NCBI RefSeq assembly: GCF_000835495.1
Contig: NW_015622542.1
Coordinates: 5,416,485 to 5,480,484, forward strand
DNA from: Cladophialophora immunda
Taxonomy: Eukaryota > Ascomycota > Eurotiomycetes > Chaetothyriales > Herpotrichiellaceae
Direction: 5' to 3'
DNA: 64,000 nt
The stretch's first letter is position 1. Each line of letters begins with the position of its first letter. Both the position numbers and the translations under genes were made by a program. The notes under the pieces are model-generated. The model saw only the letters and a list, made by a program, of their open reading frames with translations, searched no databases and was not told the origin of the DNA. Positions 1 to 12,148 of this stretch are shown here, piece after piece.

Positions 1-421
1 TATTCAGCATGTGTTAGTCTCCGTACAAACGATGTATTGGGATACTCCGCTTTACGCCATATTTGGAGCATTGAAGCACCGCGCCTGCAGAAATGAGCAT
101 CATGGCGAGCAGAATAACATCGCGTCTTCCCCATTTAGGGCCAATGTAGAAGTTCAGTGCGCAGCCGAGGAAGCAGCCGATGTTGTAGCAGGACACTATG
201 ATGCCAAGATAGCCCGAGCTGGGATTGCCGATAACGTCAAGGAAGTCGGGATTGGTGACAAGGCTGCCGAAAACTCCTTGATCGTATCCGAAACTATCAA
301 CAGTTAGGAAAGGCCATAAAGGAATCAGCAGTCGATCTTACAGAATGAAAGCAGTCAAACAGGTATAGGTGATTGCTAGCTGCGATGGACGACCAGCCCG
401 AAACCAGTCATAGGATCTCAT
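1..421 (-). CDS. MFS sugar transporter, 5' part (runs off the window)
   Basis: First two exons of a sugar-porter-type MFS carrier, read leftward and cut by the window edge. Exon 1 is 421..342, starting MRSYDWFRAGRP. A 48-bp intron (341..294, GTAAGA...GATAG with a CCTAAC branch site) follows. Exon 2 is 293..56. A second donor (GTAAAG) with a GACTAAC branch site lies at 55..1, and its acceptor is outside the window. The 106 visible codons hold TM1 with FGYDQGVFG, TM2 (GIIVSCYNIGCFLG) and the loop signature GPKWGRR, all characteristic of fungal hexose/polyol/quinate carriers. Sequence and first-intron position match the transporter at 50255-52067, so the two are paralogues. The substrate cannot be inferred. 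Confident in family and start; the 3' part is unseen. Confidence 0.8.
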
Positions 422-1109
422 TGTCGCCACGTCTTCCAATCACCAACCTCGGGGGACAACTTTCAGTAAGCGCACCAACGCTTTAGCCAAAGGGTGAAGT
501 ACAATACTCGGATTGTGAATATTCGATGCCAAGAAGTGTGGGGGAAGGAGCCTGGAAAGAAGCCTGGGGGAGAAGACTGGGGAGACATCGTGGGGAAGAG
601 CAATACTTACATATCTGTGGGCCATTCAGATCGACCACTCTGGCATATAGGCTGTTTCAATGATAGCTGGCTAACGCCCCGCGGTTAACCTTATCACCAC
701 TTCGTTGGATTGGTAAGAGTAGCGTAGGGAAGTAGATGTCTCCACCTAGAGGCTATAAAGATGCGCTTATAAACGATAAGCACCCATTGTACATCCGAAA
801 GCTAATATGATACTCACTGAATTAGCGTAGTCTTGCACCCTTGGCATTGACATCTAACATCACGCGTAGCTAACAATCGAGCAGTCTAGAACTGAGTAAG
901 AGAGAGTCTAGCCATCTTCTGTCGCAGACTGGAGCTCTGTTGTAGACACAAGTCCAGTATCGTCCTCCGCTGACCATGTGAACCGTTGTTGTTTTTGTAA
1001 AATTGCTTTGGGGAGCAAGATTCGACTTGTGTAGGTCCTGCGTAATGTGCAGTGCATGGAATCGAGACTATCTACTAATTCCGTCTCTTCGGATTAACGG
1101 TCAGTCGAT
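422..1109. other. Intergenic region, no gene seen
   Basis: This stretch lies upstream of the transporter start at 421 and downstream of the quinone oxidoreductase stop at 1110. Open frames here are short and show no family signal. The only item noted is GGCTATAA at 751-758, a copy of the element shared by many promoters in this window, about 330 bp upstream of the transporter ATG. Confidence 0.6.
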
Positions 1110-2179
1110 CTATATTTTAGCAAGTTCAAGTTGAGGCAAGTCGACAACGAGTTTGCCCCAGATCTGATCTCCCCCAAGCGAGAGCAGGGCCTTGGGTACT
1201 TCTTCGAGCCCAACAAAGCGCCTGTCTGTGCAAGCAATGCCTCTGTATTTGCCTTGCATGATCAAACCATATAGGCTGTCCCAAACAGATCGAACTGTTT
1301 CTGGCTCCTCAACGGCGTATCTACCCCACCAGAGACCCATGATGGCGATATTCTTCAATAGCACCTTGTTCATGGCCACCTTCTCGATGGTCCCGCCAGC
1401 GAAGCCGATGACTATCAATCTGCCCTTCCATGCAATGCACTTGGTGCTTTTGTCAATTAGCCCAATAGGGTCGAACACGATGTCCACTCCACGCTCGTTC
1501 GGAGTAATCTTCTTCACAACACTTGGCCAGTCGTCTTCGTACCTGACGGCAAAGTCGGCACCGAATTCTTTGACAATCTCCAACTTCCGAGAGGTATCAG
1601 CTAACGCGATGACATTTGTGCCCAGGCCTTTGGCAATCTGCACAGCGGCGAGTCCAACTCCCCCGGCCGCTGCGTGAATCAAGACCCAGTCGCCCGCCTG
1701 GCATCCAGCTCGATTGACCAAGGCTGCATAACTGGTTGGTGCAGTCGTGAAAAGACTGGCAGCTTGGGAGAAACTCCACCCATCTGGTATCAAGCTCAGA
1801 GACTCTTCACTCACGGCGATCTTGGTGGCATAAGCACCCTGTCGACCGCCAAACACTCTGTCTCCGATTTGAAACCTGGGGGCTGGCAATGCTGAAGGGG
1901 CTTTTTCTATGACACCAGCGAATTCGAACCCGGCTACCCAAGGGAATGGTGGTTGCGTTTGGTATTTTCCACGTGCCTGAAGGACGTCAAAGAAGTTTGT
2001 AGCCGTCGAATAGATTCGGATGAGGTATTGATTCTCTGCTGGCACAGGATCTGATACATCGCTGACGGTGAGGTCGGAGGGACCCTGCGAACGCCAGATC
2101 AGCCCTTGATTCTTCAAAATCAGCGTCTGGGATTCTCCTGAAGTACCTCTACATAGGAACTGACTACGATAGCCTTCAT
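1110..2179 (-). CDS. NADPH:quinone oxidoreductase-like MDR protein (zinc-independent)
   Basis: Predicted 333-aa medium-chain reductase of the quinone oxidoreductase/zeta-crystallin type, which moves hydride from NADPH to quinones or alpha,beta-unsaturated carbonyls in the cytosol. The ATG is at 2179: a 27-nt exon (MKAIVVSSY) is followed by a 68-bp intron (2152..2085, GTAGAG...TTCGCAG) and a single long exon 2084..1110. The open frame that extends further 5' of exon 2 has no ATG, so the short first exon is needed. The GroES-like half contains GFEFAGVIE, and the Rossmann half contains HAAAGGVGLAAVQIAK near residues 145-160. The zinc-ligand cysteines of alcohol dehydrogenases are absent. It is divergent from the dihydrodiol-dehydrogenase-like gene, with 368 bp between starts. 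The true substrate is unknown. Confidence 0.85.
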
Positions 2180-2340
2180 AGTTTTAGAAGAAATGTGTTG
2201 CGAGCCGGCTCGAGCCCGGTGAAATATTGCAGATATTCAAGTCGACCTGAAGGTATTCGCAAGGAACCTTCTCTCCTCTAGGTCTTTTTATGGTCCATCC
2301 AAGATCAACTCATGCGGTGAAGGGTACATGAGCCCCAGAG

Positions 2341-2350
2341 CGGCTATAAG
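2341..2350 (+). promoter_or_regulatory. CGGCTATAAG element in divergent promoter
   Basis: Single copy of CGGCTATAAG between the divergent starts at 2179 (quinone oxidoreductase) and 2548 (dihydrodiol-dehydrogenase-like). It is about 160 and 200 bp from the two ATGs. The same decamer or close variants recur in other promoters of the window. It could be a regulator site or simply a TATA-type core element preceded by CGGC; the sequence alone does not decide. Confidence 0.45.
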
Positions 2351-2547
2351 CGTGGATTAGGGGGAAATGGCTAAGCCAACCCAAATACAAGGATTTATCT
2401 GGCTCTGCATGATCTTGACCTTGAGTGCCCTTGGTGACGGCCCCCGAGGTATGTGAGGTGCAATGCCCAGTGAACCGATATAAAATCTGTCATAAAGAGA
2501 GACTCTCCTGGAGATCCTGCGGTGTCCTCGTGATCAAAGTATTTTCA

Positions 2548-3694
2548 ATGGGGGACTTGCCAACTATTCGCTGGGGCATCATTGGTAGGTAATCCATGTC
2601 TCCATTTGAACCATTACTAAGAAGAGGTAGCCACTGGGTTGATATCTTCTTGGTTCGTTGAAGACATTCTCCTTGAGCGCCCAGATGCAAAGGTCAAGCA
2701 TATCGTTCACGCCATCGGATCTTCTTCTCTCGAAAAAGGCAATGCATTCATTGAGAAGTATTGCCCGAAAGAGAAACCGACACTTTACGACTCGTACACG
2801 AAGGTGTACGAGGATAAGGAGGTTGATGTGGTGTATATTGGGACTCCTCATTCCTTTCACAGGCAACAATGCCTCGATGCTATTGCAGCAGGAAAGAACG
2901 TCCTGTGCGAGAAACCCTTTGCTATAAATGCACCGGAGGCAAAAGAGGTCTTCGACGCCGCTCGAGAGAAAGGGATTTATGTTGCAGAAGCAATGTGGAC
3001 GAGACACCGCCCTTTGGTGGCAACATTGAGAAAGCTGCTCTTTGAAGAGAAAGTCATTGGCGACGTTTACCGGAGCTCCTGCGACTTCAGCTTGGACTTG
3101 AACATTCCGAACCTGCCTGAATCTTCTCGCCACAGAAATCCCAGTCTAGGGGCCGGGACCTGGCTTGATCAAGGCGTGTATTCTCTAACGTGGGCTATGT
3201 TGACCCTCGATGCAGGGCTGCCCGAAGCACCTGAGACACCAAAGATAGTGGCCGCACAAACTCAAAAGTGGGGTGTTGATGTATTAACTACAGCGATCGT
3301 CCTCTATCCATCGACTGGTCGGCAAGGTGTTGTCAGCTCCAACGCGTTGGGAAATAATGGTGGCGATACTGAGGTGATAGTCCGCATACACGGGACGAAC
3401 GGTTACATTGAAGTCGAAGGACCTATCCCGCCTCTCCCTCTATCCTTTACCGTCTACGAACGAGTCGATGGTGATCCTAATGAAGCCCCTCTGAGAAAGA
3501 TACCTGAGAAAAGGTATGAATTTCCCGCTTACGGTCGGGGATTCGTCTTCGAAGCCGATAATACAGCCCTGGATATATTGGAGGGAAGGAAAGAGAGCCA
3601 AATTATGCCTCATTCAGAAACCTTGAGGGTTATGGAGCTCATGGACGAGGTTCGGAGGCAAGGCGGGACGAGATATTTGGAGCACGATAAATAG
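2548..3694 (+). CDS. Gfo/Idh/MocA oxidoreductase, dihydrodiol/D-xylose dehydrogenase-like (copy 1)
   Basis: Predicted 366-aa NAD(P)-dependent oxidoreductase of the Gfo/Idh/MocA family. The closest recognisable type is trans-1,2-dihydrobenzene-1,2-diol dehydrogenase / NADP D-xylose 1-dehydrogenase. Exon 1 is 2548..2584 (MGDLPTIRWGII), the intron is 2585..2630 (46 bp, ACTAAG branch site) and exon 2 is 2631..3694. Splicing gives the N-terminal nucleotide-binding motif RWGIIATGLISSWF near residues 8-21. The conserved lysine motif CEKPF lies at about residues 105-109. The C-terminal beta-sheet domain ends with the usual VMELMDEVRRQGG stretch. A paralogue lies at 17870-19272, and the first intron interrupts the same codon in both. 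Cytosolic; the sugar versus diol substrate is open. Confidence 0.88.
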
Positions 3695-3797
3695 CAGGTC
3701 CTTCCCAGGACTATGGTGACCCAAGCACCAAAAGTTGTGCTCGAGCGCAGTTTATTGGGGGATTCTAAGAACTGATCGAAATCCAGTAAAGAGAATC

Positions 3798-6011
3798 TCA
3801 GCCTGTAAACAAGCCGGGAAAGTCGTCCTCCTTAAACCACATATCATAGAAAGAGTCTTGAAATAGGTACGAGGGGTGTTCCAATCCAACGTCTCCTTGC
3901 GGAAGGTCCACACATTGCACGTCTGTGATCGTGCTGAAGTCCAGGTTCGTATGAGTAGTGTTAAGGTCGCCGCCCTGATGCATAGTATGTGAATTCTCAA
4001 GTGTATCTGCAGAACAGGATTCCTCGTGATTGTTTGCAGCTTGGAGATGTCGTGCTGGAGTTGCCGCTGAAGCAGCTGAGATATTTGCCAGTAGACGGTT
4101 GAACAGACGCGTTGTCCACGCTGCAGAATCCCATATATCCAGTATCAAGTGCATGATAGTTTGACAAGTCATAAGCTGAGCACGGGCTGCAATTTCCGCG
4201 TCCTTTGCAGCTGGATACCGGTGATGTCGACGGATTCGGATGATTCGAAGCAGAAACACCACCTGGGCGGCAAAAATGGACATGTACGTATCATGAGGTA
4301 GCACAAAGAGGAGTTGATTGGGCACAAGGGCTGTTATCATCGTAGTAAGCTGTTGCGCGGCGGTGTATAAGACGCAATCGTCGTGCCGGGGCGATTCTAA
4401 CGTGTCGGGTAGAGCGTCGGTTTCCAGATCTAATTCATCGAGCCCGGGGCTGCCCGTCCGTTGCAGGTGAATGAGGATCGTAAGTTGATCGTAGTACATG
4501 GAAAGAGCTGCCGAAAAGCGATTCTTGATCGGTTGCTGAAGAGACCAGTCAAGCAATACGGGAATTCCTCGCCGCCATTCTTTCTGCCTTTGTTGAAAGG
4601 TCGACCACGTTGGAGTTGAGACAACACTTCCCGTTGCCGTCGGGAACCGTGCTCTCACAACCGCAGCTAGAATTATAGCATATCTGGATACCTGGAGTTG
4701 ATACAGAATAGCCTCTTCCCCAAGATCATGGGTATCATCAGAACCGGGATCTCAATCGCTGCCAAAGTCCTCGTGGCTGAGCATCTCCACGTCAGACTGC
4801 GTAAGATCTGCTCGGAGTGTACGGCCCATACACGCGGCACAAAAGGCATCGCGTACCACAAGAACCCACCACAGACGTTTTAGAAGGCTCCGCTCTCTAG
4901 GAGATATCTTGGAAGCTGCTGTCGATCGATGAAGGCCAAGCATCTCAGCATTGGTGACTGCAGCACTCAACCAATCGTAATACATGTGCTGAGAGTTGGG
5001 TTCTCCAGTAACGAATGTTAGCAAGATAGTAGCCTGGACGAGGACCACCCTGTTTCTTTCATATCCAATGTTGTATAGCACTTCTGCCTTCTTGTAGTAA
5101 GCCATGCGCGCGGATTTCCTGTCAGAATACCCGGCTTGAAAAATGGTGACCATCGGACAGTACGTAGCCGACGCAAAACAGACCGCGTGCAGAAGGAGCA
5201 GTGATATTGTACCCTCCCGATATCGCCGCATGAAATCGCCACCAAGGACGACGGGATACATGGGGTAGACAAGCTCCATGAACGAAGACACCAACGCATC
5301 AAGCGGCGCACGTTCTGGTGTATCAAGTGCTGTTTTGGCTTGGCAGAAGGACAATTCTTCTGGCTGCAGGCCCCTTCCCGGGCGCTGCGTGCTTCCATCG
5401 TTCGGGATGGCATAATGGACTGGGACTCTGCCGGTCTTCAGGGCTGAGTCGAGGATTTGAATTAAGGGGAAAGCTTCACCTAGGTAGGTGATTTCGGAGC
5501 CGCTTAGAATTGGATGAGTTGATATTTTCGACGCTTCGAACTGGTCGAACACCCGAGCCCAGGAGATATGTTCTGGTCCGTCATCACATGGCGGTTTGGT
5601 CGAGTCAGCTGATGCAACACTAGGGGTTCCGTCTCTTTGTTCCTGAGGCTCAGTAGGAATACTCGGGCTCCAACCTTCCTGCAGGGGTTGATTTCCATTC
5701 GATGAGAAGGTTTGGTTGCTTTCCAGATTTGATTGTGAGTGAGAATCGACGGCCGGTCCTTCGCCCTCAGGCGGAAGGGCACACTCTGTCTGCGTGCTAG
5801 TCTGTCCTTCTAGAGTTTCAGAAGTTGGCACAGCGGCCAAATCCTGACGCTGGCGCCGATCCCAAGTCCCTCGACGAGTTTTGATCAGGGCACAATCTGG
5901 AAAGCCCTTGAGCTGGCAGCGGCTACATGGAACTCCATTTTGCCACGCGTCACACTTCACCCTTCTCTGGTGGCAGTGAATGCATGCTTTCCCTGCTCGA
6001 ACTCTGTTCAT
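3798..6011 (-). pseudogene. Zn2Cys6 transcription factor interrupted by an in-frame TGA
   Basis: Fungal binuclear-cluster regulator with a GAL4-type DNA-binding domain and a fungal-specific middle homology domain. The ATG at 6011 starts MNRVRAGKAC. Cluster cysteines are at residues 10, 13, 20, 29, 32 and 40. A TGA codon at 4752-4754 stops translation after 419 residues. Beyond it the same frame stays open to 3798 and remains clearly homologous, so the unbroken gene would have about 737 codons. The intact paralogue at 38979-41186 has 735 residues and the same cysteine spacing. I found no GT-AG intron that would remove the stop while keeping phase. A point nonsense mutation is the simplest reading; readthrough or a sequencing error remain possible. 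A truncated protein would keep the DNA-binding domain. It is divergent from BVMO-1. Confidence 0.75.
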
Positions 6012-6075
6012 GGTGCTTTCGTTTCTTGGGGTGGACAACCTGAATCTGTTGTGGGAGGCAATACCGTCTGGGTGG

Positions 6076-6301
6076 CGGCTATAATACGCTGCGGAGGTGG
6101 GCTTTATAACCATCAAAGCTCCCAACCTAGGCCCAACCTCTGCGGGCCCCCAGGGTCTCGCATGCGGGGTTAAAGTTTTCCTGGAGGCCCGCAGTCTTGG
6201 ATTGAAGACTTTGAAAAGTAAATTGCCAAAGCTAAGGGCGAACGAAGACGGATCTTGAAGGCTCATTGATCTACAGGGAAGTCAGCCCTTACGGCTATAA
6301 G
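6076..6301 (+). promoter_or_regulatory. Two CGGCTATAA elements between regulator and BVMO-1
   Basis: CGGCTATAA occurs at 6076-6084 and CGGCTATAAG at 6292-6301, both on the + strand, inside the 819-bp divergent region between the regulator start (6011) and the BVMO-1 start (6831). They are copies of the element found in several other promoters of this island. The function is inferred from recurrence only. Confidence 0.45.
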
Positions 6302-6830
6302 CATTAAATTAGCAACCAAGCCGGAAAAGTGTCGGGTAGATCGCGGGTGTTCTTGGGGATAATTTTCTATCCCAGTCTTGCGAAGAATACATGGGACGGA
6401 CCAGTAGAGCAAACCGGCCACCAAACTTCACCTGCTTTGCTTAGCTTAATCATAACAGCCACTACCAAATAGGCCCTCGGAAGGTCTCGTCTCAGGTGAT
6501 GTAAGAATTTCTCTGTCTCGCTCGTCGTAGTCGCTATGGTCCTGAATCCTTTCCCCTGCAAAGTGTATGGGGCCAAACACAGAGATCGTCAGGCATATAC
6601 AGTCTGTTTTTCTGAAGTTTCCGCTTATATGGGAACCATTTACTGCGTAACCATAGTATAGAAGACGAAAGGGTATAACGTTGGTCCGGAGGCTTCCCTT
6701 TCACTGCATAAAGCTGCGCTACACTACCAAAATTTCTCTTGCAGTAGAATAATCCATCAAACCGGGTGGTCAGATTGCTTCTCACATATTCAGCTCGACC
6801 CAACGTTCTGGCCTTACCACGTTTGGAGAT

Positions 6831-8952
6831 ATGGGATCTATCAGTACGCCGATGCCAGCCCGTACCCCCAGCGAGCAGGAGAAGGCTCAGAATGTGCCTT
6901 ATCCAACCACTTGGAGTCCATCAGACGACTACAGTCTCCCACAGCAATGGCACTCTCAGAGAAAAAGATTGCGAATAGCATGTATTGGGGCAGGTGCATC
7001 AGGCATTGCCCTTGCCTATAAAATGGAGAGACAGATGCAACCGGGAACCTGGGACTTGACACTCTACGAGAAAAACGACGACTTCGGAGGGACTTGGTAC
7101 GAGAACAAGTACCCAGGATGCGCCTGCGACATTCCTGCGCATATCTATACCTATAGCTGGGACCAAAATCCGGAATGGGATTCTTATTTCGCATATGCCG
7201 GCCCAATCTTGCAGTATTTCAGAACTTTCGTCGAGAAGCACAACCTTAAAGGTTACATGGCGTTAAATAGCGAAGTCAAGTCTGCAACTTGGAACGCAAA
7301 AGACGGCACTTATACTATCCGAGTTCGAAATCCGGAGACAGGGGAAGAACGAACAGAGTGGGCGCATGCCCTGGTAAATGCGACTGGGAACTTGAACAAA
7401 TGGAAGCGGCCCAAGATCGAAGGTCTTCATGCATTCCAAGGGCCACTCATGCATTCAGCCCGATGGGACGAATCTGTCGACTTCTCTAACAAGGTCGTAG
7501 GCATTATCGGCACCGGCTCCACAGCAATACAAATTGTCCCGGTCCTGCAAAAAGTGGCGAAGCAGCTCAAGCTTATCATGCGATCACCCACGTGGATCAG
7601 TCCTCCATTCGCGAACAGTGTTCTGAAGGACGTCAAACATGGAGATAGCGACAAGGCCCACCGACAATACTACTTCTCCGAAGAAGAGAAAGCTAACTTC
7701 AAGCACGATCCTGACTCTTTACTTTTCCTGCGGCGCCGAATTGAGTCGGAGATCAACCTTGGTTTCGAATTGTACACCCGAGGATCTAAACTTCAAGAAG
7801 AAGCACTGCAGAATATGCGAGAAGAGATGATTCGACGCATTGGACCTGGCCATGAGTCACTGAAAGAGCGACTGATACCAAAATGGCTGCCGGGGTGTCG
7901 CCGACTGACGCCTGGGGATGGATATCTGGAAGCTTTGACGCAGCCAAATGTCGAATGCATCTTCCAAGGATGCTCACATATAACGTCGGATGCCATTGTG
8001 GACGATTCCGGCGTGAGCCACAAAATCGACATCCTGGTGTGTGCGACTGGGGTAAGTTTCTTGCTCTTTCTTTGGGGATAGTTAATCCTTACCTTATACA
8101 TTTGCAGTTTGACGTCCCGTATAAGCCAGCATTCGCTCTTATCAACGACCGAGGTGAAAATGCTCAGGAACTGTGGTCTGTTCAGCCAAAGTACGATGAT
8201 ATGACTCCCTCAGTGAGCTTGTACAAGACCTCGAGTAACCTATGTGTACAGTCTGTATATGGGTCTTTTTGCACCCGAGTTCCCTAATTACTTCATGTGC
8301 ATTGGCCCTGGAGGCACATACTCGAAGTAAGTTTGTCCTATTTGTGAGACACTTGCATGGATCGCTGACCGTGAAAATCCAGTGGTTCCATTCTACCATC
8401 AGTAAGTCGTCCTATTTTATCTGTCTCACGATCAACGGCTATCGCGGTCTATGAATCCCTGGGTGAACCAAGATACTGACCGTGCCGGGGTTGCAACCAG
8501 CTTGAAACGGCATGCGAACACTTCATCAAATGCTTCATCAAAATGCAGAAACACGGCATCAAGTCTATGACGGTGAAACAGGAAGCCTGCGATGACTATC
8601 TGTACCACATGGACCTATTTCACAGTAACGGAAAGACAGCTTGGACCGATTCTTGCAACTCATGGTTCAAGAACAATGGGAAAGTGTGGGTCTGGCCAGG
8701 ACCAGTGAGTTACGCCCTTGTTCGTGTTCCATTGATTAGCATACGCTAAGCCAACAGACGATTCACTATATCAAAGTCCTGAATGAAGACCCTCGATGGG
8801 AAGATTTCGAGTATACTTACTGGGCCGGTCGCCGCCGATTTGCCTATCTCGGTGATGGAACTGTCAGAGCCCAGCATCAAGAGCCTAAAGACACCTTCGC
8901 ATTGGCACCTTACATCAGAACTGCTGACACCCCTTGGAGTGTCGACGATTAA
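6831..8952 (+). CDS. Baeyer-Villiger / flavin-containing monooxygenase (BVMO-1)
   Basis: Predicted 598-aa FAD- and NADPH-dependent monooxygenase that would convert ketones to esters or lactones. Six exons: 6831-8051, 8108-8190, 8252-8326, 8383-8401, 8501-8704, 8758-8952. All junctions keep phase and rebuild the family's C-terminal half (QPNLYMGLFAPEFPNYF, GPGGTYSNGSILPS, WVWPGPTIHYIK). FAD-binding GAGASG is at residues 53-58, the BVMO fingerprint FQGPLMHSARW at about 201-211, and NADPH-binding GTGSTA near 226. Exon 4 is only 19 nt, so gene finders may miss it. The donor for intron 2 is GTACGA rather than GTRAGT, chosen because it alone keeps the frame. It shares its promoter region with the broken regulator. 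The substrate is unknown. Confidence 0.88.
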
Positions 8953-10543
8953 GCCTGATTTCCCAATTCAGAGGGTTCTTTAGGTAATATACTTCAGAGT
9001 GTTCTAAATGCTAATCGGATCGTTTTTCTTTTGGGCGTTTCAACCCAACTTTCAGGCTCTGATTTCTATACACATAGATTTTTAGTGGGCTCCTGTTGAT
9101 CGTGCGGCGTGACATCCTAAAAATTCTTATGGATCTCATAAGATTGTCGAACACTCTGAGCAGACGTCTAGGAGCTCATTTCTCTCAAGAATATAGCAAG
9201 AGATTCGACCTTCGATAGCTCCCGGCCAGCCTTGTGCTCTAGTGCTCTCTTGGTATTTTATTTCAGCTTGACGGATCTTATGATGATTTCAAGTAGTCAC
9301 CTACACAGGTGAGAGCAGAAGGCTTTACTAAAACCGAGGGCCGTCCGCATTGTTCTCCTCGGGAGTCTGGACTATTTTTAATCCCCAATACTTACATTAT
9401 ATCTAGTTGAGGACACTAGAAAGTGACAGAGCCCTGGAATGGTTCATCACAAGGCCCTTATCCCAGAGGATCTTCGATGCCTTGGTCCGTAACAATTTGA
9501 TCTCTTATGGGAAAGGAATACGTGTGTCCTCAAGGTTGTGTAGAGTGGCAGCACAGTGCGTACTATGGTGCAAGGGAGACCTGACTGTGCCTGTTGCGTC
9601 TGTCAAAGTTTTCACTTTGCGGATTTTAAGAGAAGACGCCCTAGTCGTTGCCGCATTCGGCCTTGCGGAAAAGAGGCAACAAGAATCTCCCTCGGATAAA
9701 GCCTTACATTAGCATATAGGCGAGGAATGAGAGAACGTCCCCACGGACAGTCTGAAGCTGCTGATAACCTGATGAATTAAGGTTCTGCATGACAAGAAGA
9801 GTTCTTATGTAATTCTTATGGGCAACCTAAGTCGTATCCTTCGAAGATACAAGCGTTTTCGTTTCAACAGTTTGCAACAGCCCGTCACATCCTATTGTGA
9901 TGGCTGGAATAGCCGGTGAGATTATGCTAACTTACATGAAAGCTGCTTTGACGGCTTGGTGTGCTACTCGCTTGACAACGCCTGAACTACAGGTCTTCAC
10001 TTCGGCCAATAAAGTAATGGCACATATGCCAAAATGCGACAAGGACTGGCATTGAAAACGACTCGGTTGCTATGTGCCTGCCTATATCGTGAAGGTATGA
10101 AGGTTTCATGAATGTCTTCTCGACAAAGGTAGCGTCGCTCGAAGAGCAGACTCGACTTACTGTCACTGAGACTGAGTGATGTTTTGTATACATACAATCG
10201 CCGAAGAAACTGTTAGCCTCCGAGTATCAAGGCTTCTACTCACATAGTTTATATAGTTGTACTCATATCCTAGATCATCAGCTCTAACGATTTCGACCAA
10301 AGGAGTAATCTGAAATGCCACGAGACTGGGAGTACTGATTTAGAAGGTGCGTTGCATGAGATGCTGCACTGGTGATCAACAAAACAGCACTACCTCTATA
10401 TTTACATTCCCTCATTCCTCTGCAATGTCCTTGAACCTTCTACCTAAGGCCTCCATTTTCTCATTTGCACCGTATCCATGCATTCGCTACCCATATCCAT
10501 CATATAAGAGCTCTCATTCTCTGCATGGACACGGGCTGGATCT
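8953..10543. other. Gene-free stretch of about 1.6 kb
   Basis: This lies between the convergent ends of BVMO-1 and the KduD-like SDR. Frames here are short (up to about 100 codons) and show no recognisable motif, intron pattern or composition of a gene. I saw no repeat, element terminus or RNA gene. A short lineage-specific gene cannot be excluded. Confidence 0.5.
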
Positions 10544-11502
10544 TCACCGCGCTGTGAAGCCACCATCTACGAGGTGAATCTCTCCACCGACAAAGTCACT
10601 ATACACACGTTAGCGATTTGTGAGTCTCATTGGGGTTGCTGAAATGATTGAAATATTTGTGCGGGATCTGCCTAACCTTGCCTTGCTTGCTAGGTAAATG
10701 ACGCCACCGACAATGTCGGCCGGCAAACCCCATCGGCCTGCTGGGGTCCGTTCTAGCAGCATGCGTATTCGTTCACTCGTATATCCTTGCGTCATGTCCG
10801 TCTGGATGTACCCTGGGGCGATGGCATTGACGCAAATACCGCTGCCCATCCATTCGTTATTCAACGCTTTGGTGAGCTGGCCGACAGCGCCCTTCGAGGT
10901 AGTGTACGCGGCAACATTGACACCTCCGGAGAACGTGAGAATGGATGCAAGATTAATGATCTTCTTCTTGTCCGAATGAGCGCCCTGAGCATTGGCCTGG
11001 AGCCAGTGCCGAGCCATGGCACGACATAGCTGGAAAATGGTCGTTACATTCACTTGGAGGATATCGTCCCATTTATCATCGGGCATCTCGTGGCTGCTCG
11101 AGCGGCATGAGATAGCTGCACAGTTCACCAGAATGTCTACCTCGGGGTTGTCTCTGGTCACCAGAGGAATAATGCTGAGCACGTCCTCGCGCTTGCCAAG
11201 GTCACAGCGGTAGACTGTGCATTTCCGACCAAGGGCCGCGATTTCATCGCACACAGCCCTTCCCTTATCAACATCGCGTTGCAAGAGGATGATATCGGCA
11301 CCGGCCGAAGCACTGTTCCAATATATCATTACCGTCAGTAAGGCCGCCACGGTATAACTCAGGCCCAGAGAGTGTGCTCATCCTATTTGACTTACAGTCC
11401 AACCGCCAACGCCGCTCCGATACCTCGTGTACCCCCAGTTACCAGTGCGGTCTTTCCACGCAGGCCGAAAAGTGTTTGAAGGTACATATTGGACTGTTCC
11501 AT
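10544..11502 (-). CDS. Short-chain dehydrogenase, KduD-like (2-deoxy-gluconate 3-dehydrogenase type)
   Basis: Predicted 265-aa classical SDR. Exons are 11502..11396, 11312..10677 and 10598..10544. The last, 55-nt exon restores the family C-terminus (SDFVGGEIHLVDGG). The start MEQSNMY is chosen because it lies a normal distance before the Rossmann strand. The cofactor motif TGGTRGIG is at about residues 22-29, followed by NCAA, the catalytic serine region (INLAS) and the YTTSK active-site motif. Overall it resembles KduD/gluconate-5-dehydrogenase SDRs that act on keto-sugar acids with NAD(P). The donor of intron 2 is the weak GTTAGG, but with a GCTAAC branch site and exact phase. Neighbouring sugar-type dehydrogenases fit a role in carbohydrate oxidation, which is inference. 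Confidence 0.83.
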
Positions 11503-11885
11503 GTCTCTCAGAGGGCAACTGCTTCTAGATAGCCCGATCTCACAGTAGATAGCAAGAAGAACAGCACACTGAAACGATTCTCTTTTTATTTGAGGCGGCA
11601 AATGTAGTAGGTCCGACGTGGTACCTTGTTCGTTCTTCTGGAGAAAATGATTACAGCAACTTTACGCGCGAATGGTCTTCAGGCGGTCAAAGTAAGAAAT
11701 ATATATGTGGAAAGGGTCCATTCATGGCCGATGCCCCAGGGCTCGCGTGCTAGATGAAATGAGTTTGAGCTAAATGCAATGGTCTCTAGCAGTTTCGTAC
11801 GTTTAAGCTACGGCGTTTTGAAGGGCATTAGCTCGTCCTACCTTGGATAGTAGTCTGGGTGGAGATTAAGGGTCAAGGGAACTTT

Positions 11886-11893
11886 TTATAGCC
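11886..11893 (-). promoter_or_regulatory. GGCTATAA element upstream of KduD-like SDR
   Basis: TTATAGCC on the + strand (GGCTATAA on the minus strand), about 385 bp upstream of the SDR start at 11502. It is a shorter copy of the shared element, without the leading C. The rest of 11503-12148 shows no gene. Confidence 0.3.
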
Positions 11894-12148
11894 TCTTTCT
11901 GACAGCGCCGCCTTCTAGTGCAGGTGAGACCTGGTGCCATCATAGGTAATTGAGTGGAGTTACTAGAGCGAGCTTTGCTCCAATCAACATAGAAGCTTAT
12001 TGATATCAAACAAGAGGACAGAGCGGCTTAGAAATGCGCAGGTAGGAACACGTCAAATTAATATTACTACTCAAGATTCAAGAAAGTTGTCATGACAAGT
12101 ATTCATGTAGTTCTATAGGAACATGTGTCTAGAAGTCATGCATAATGA

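Noticed and set aside
9407..9712. 101-codon + strand frame in the gene-free region
   Set aside because: No recognisable domain or convincing flanking splice structure; its length is compatible with chance.
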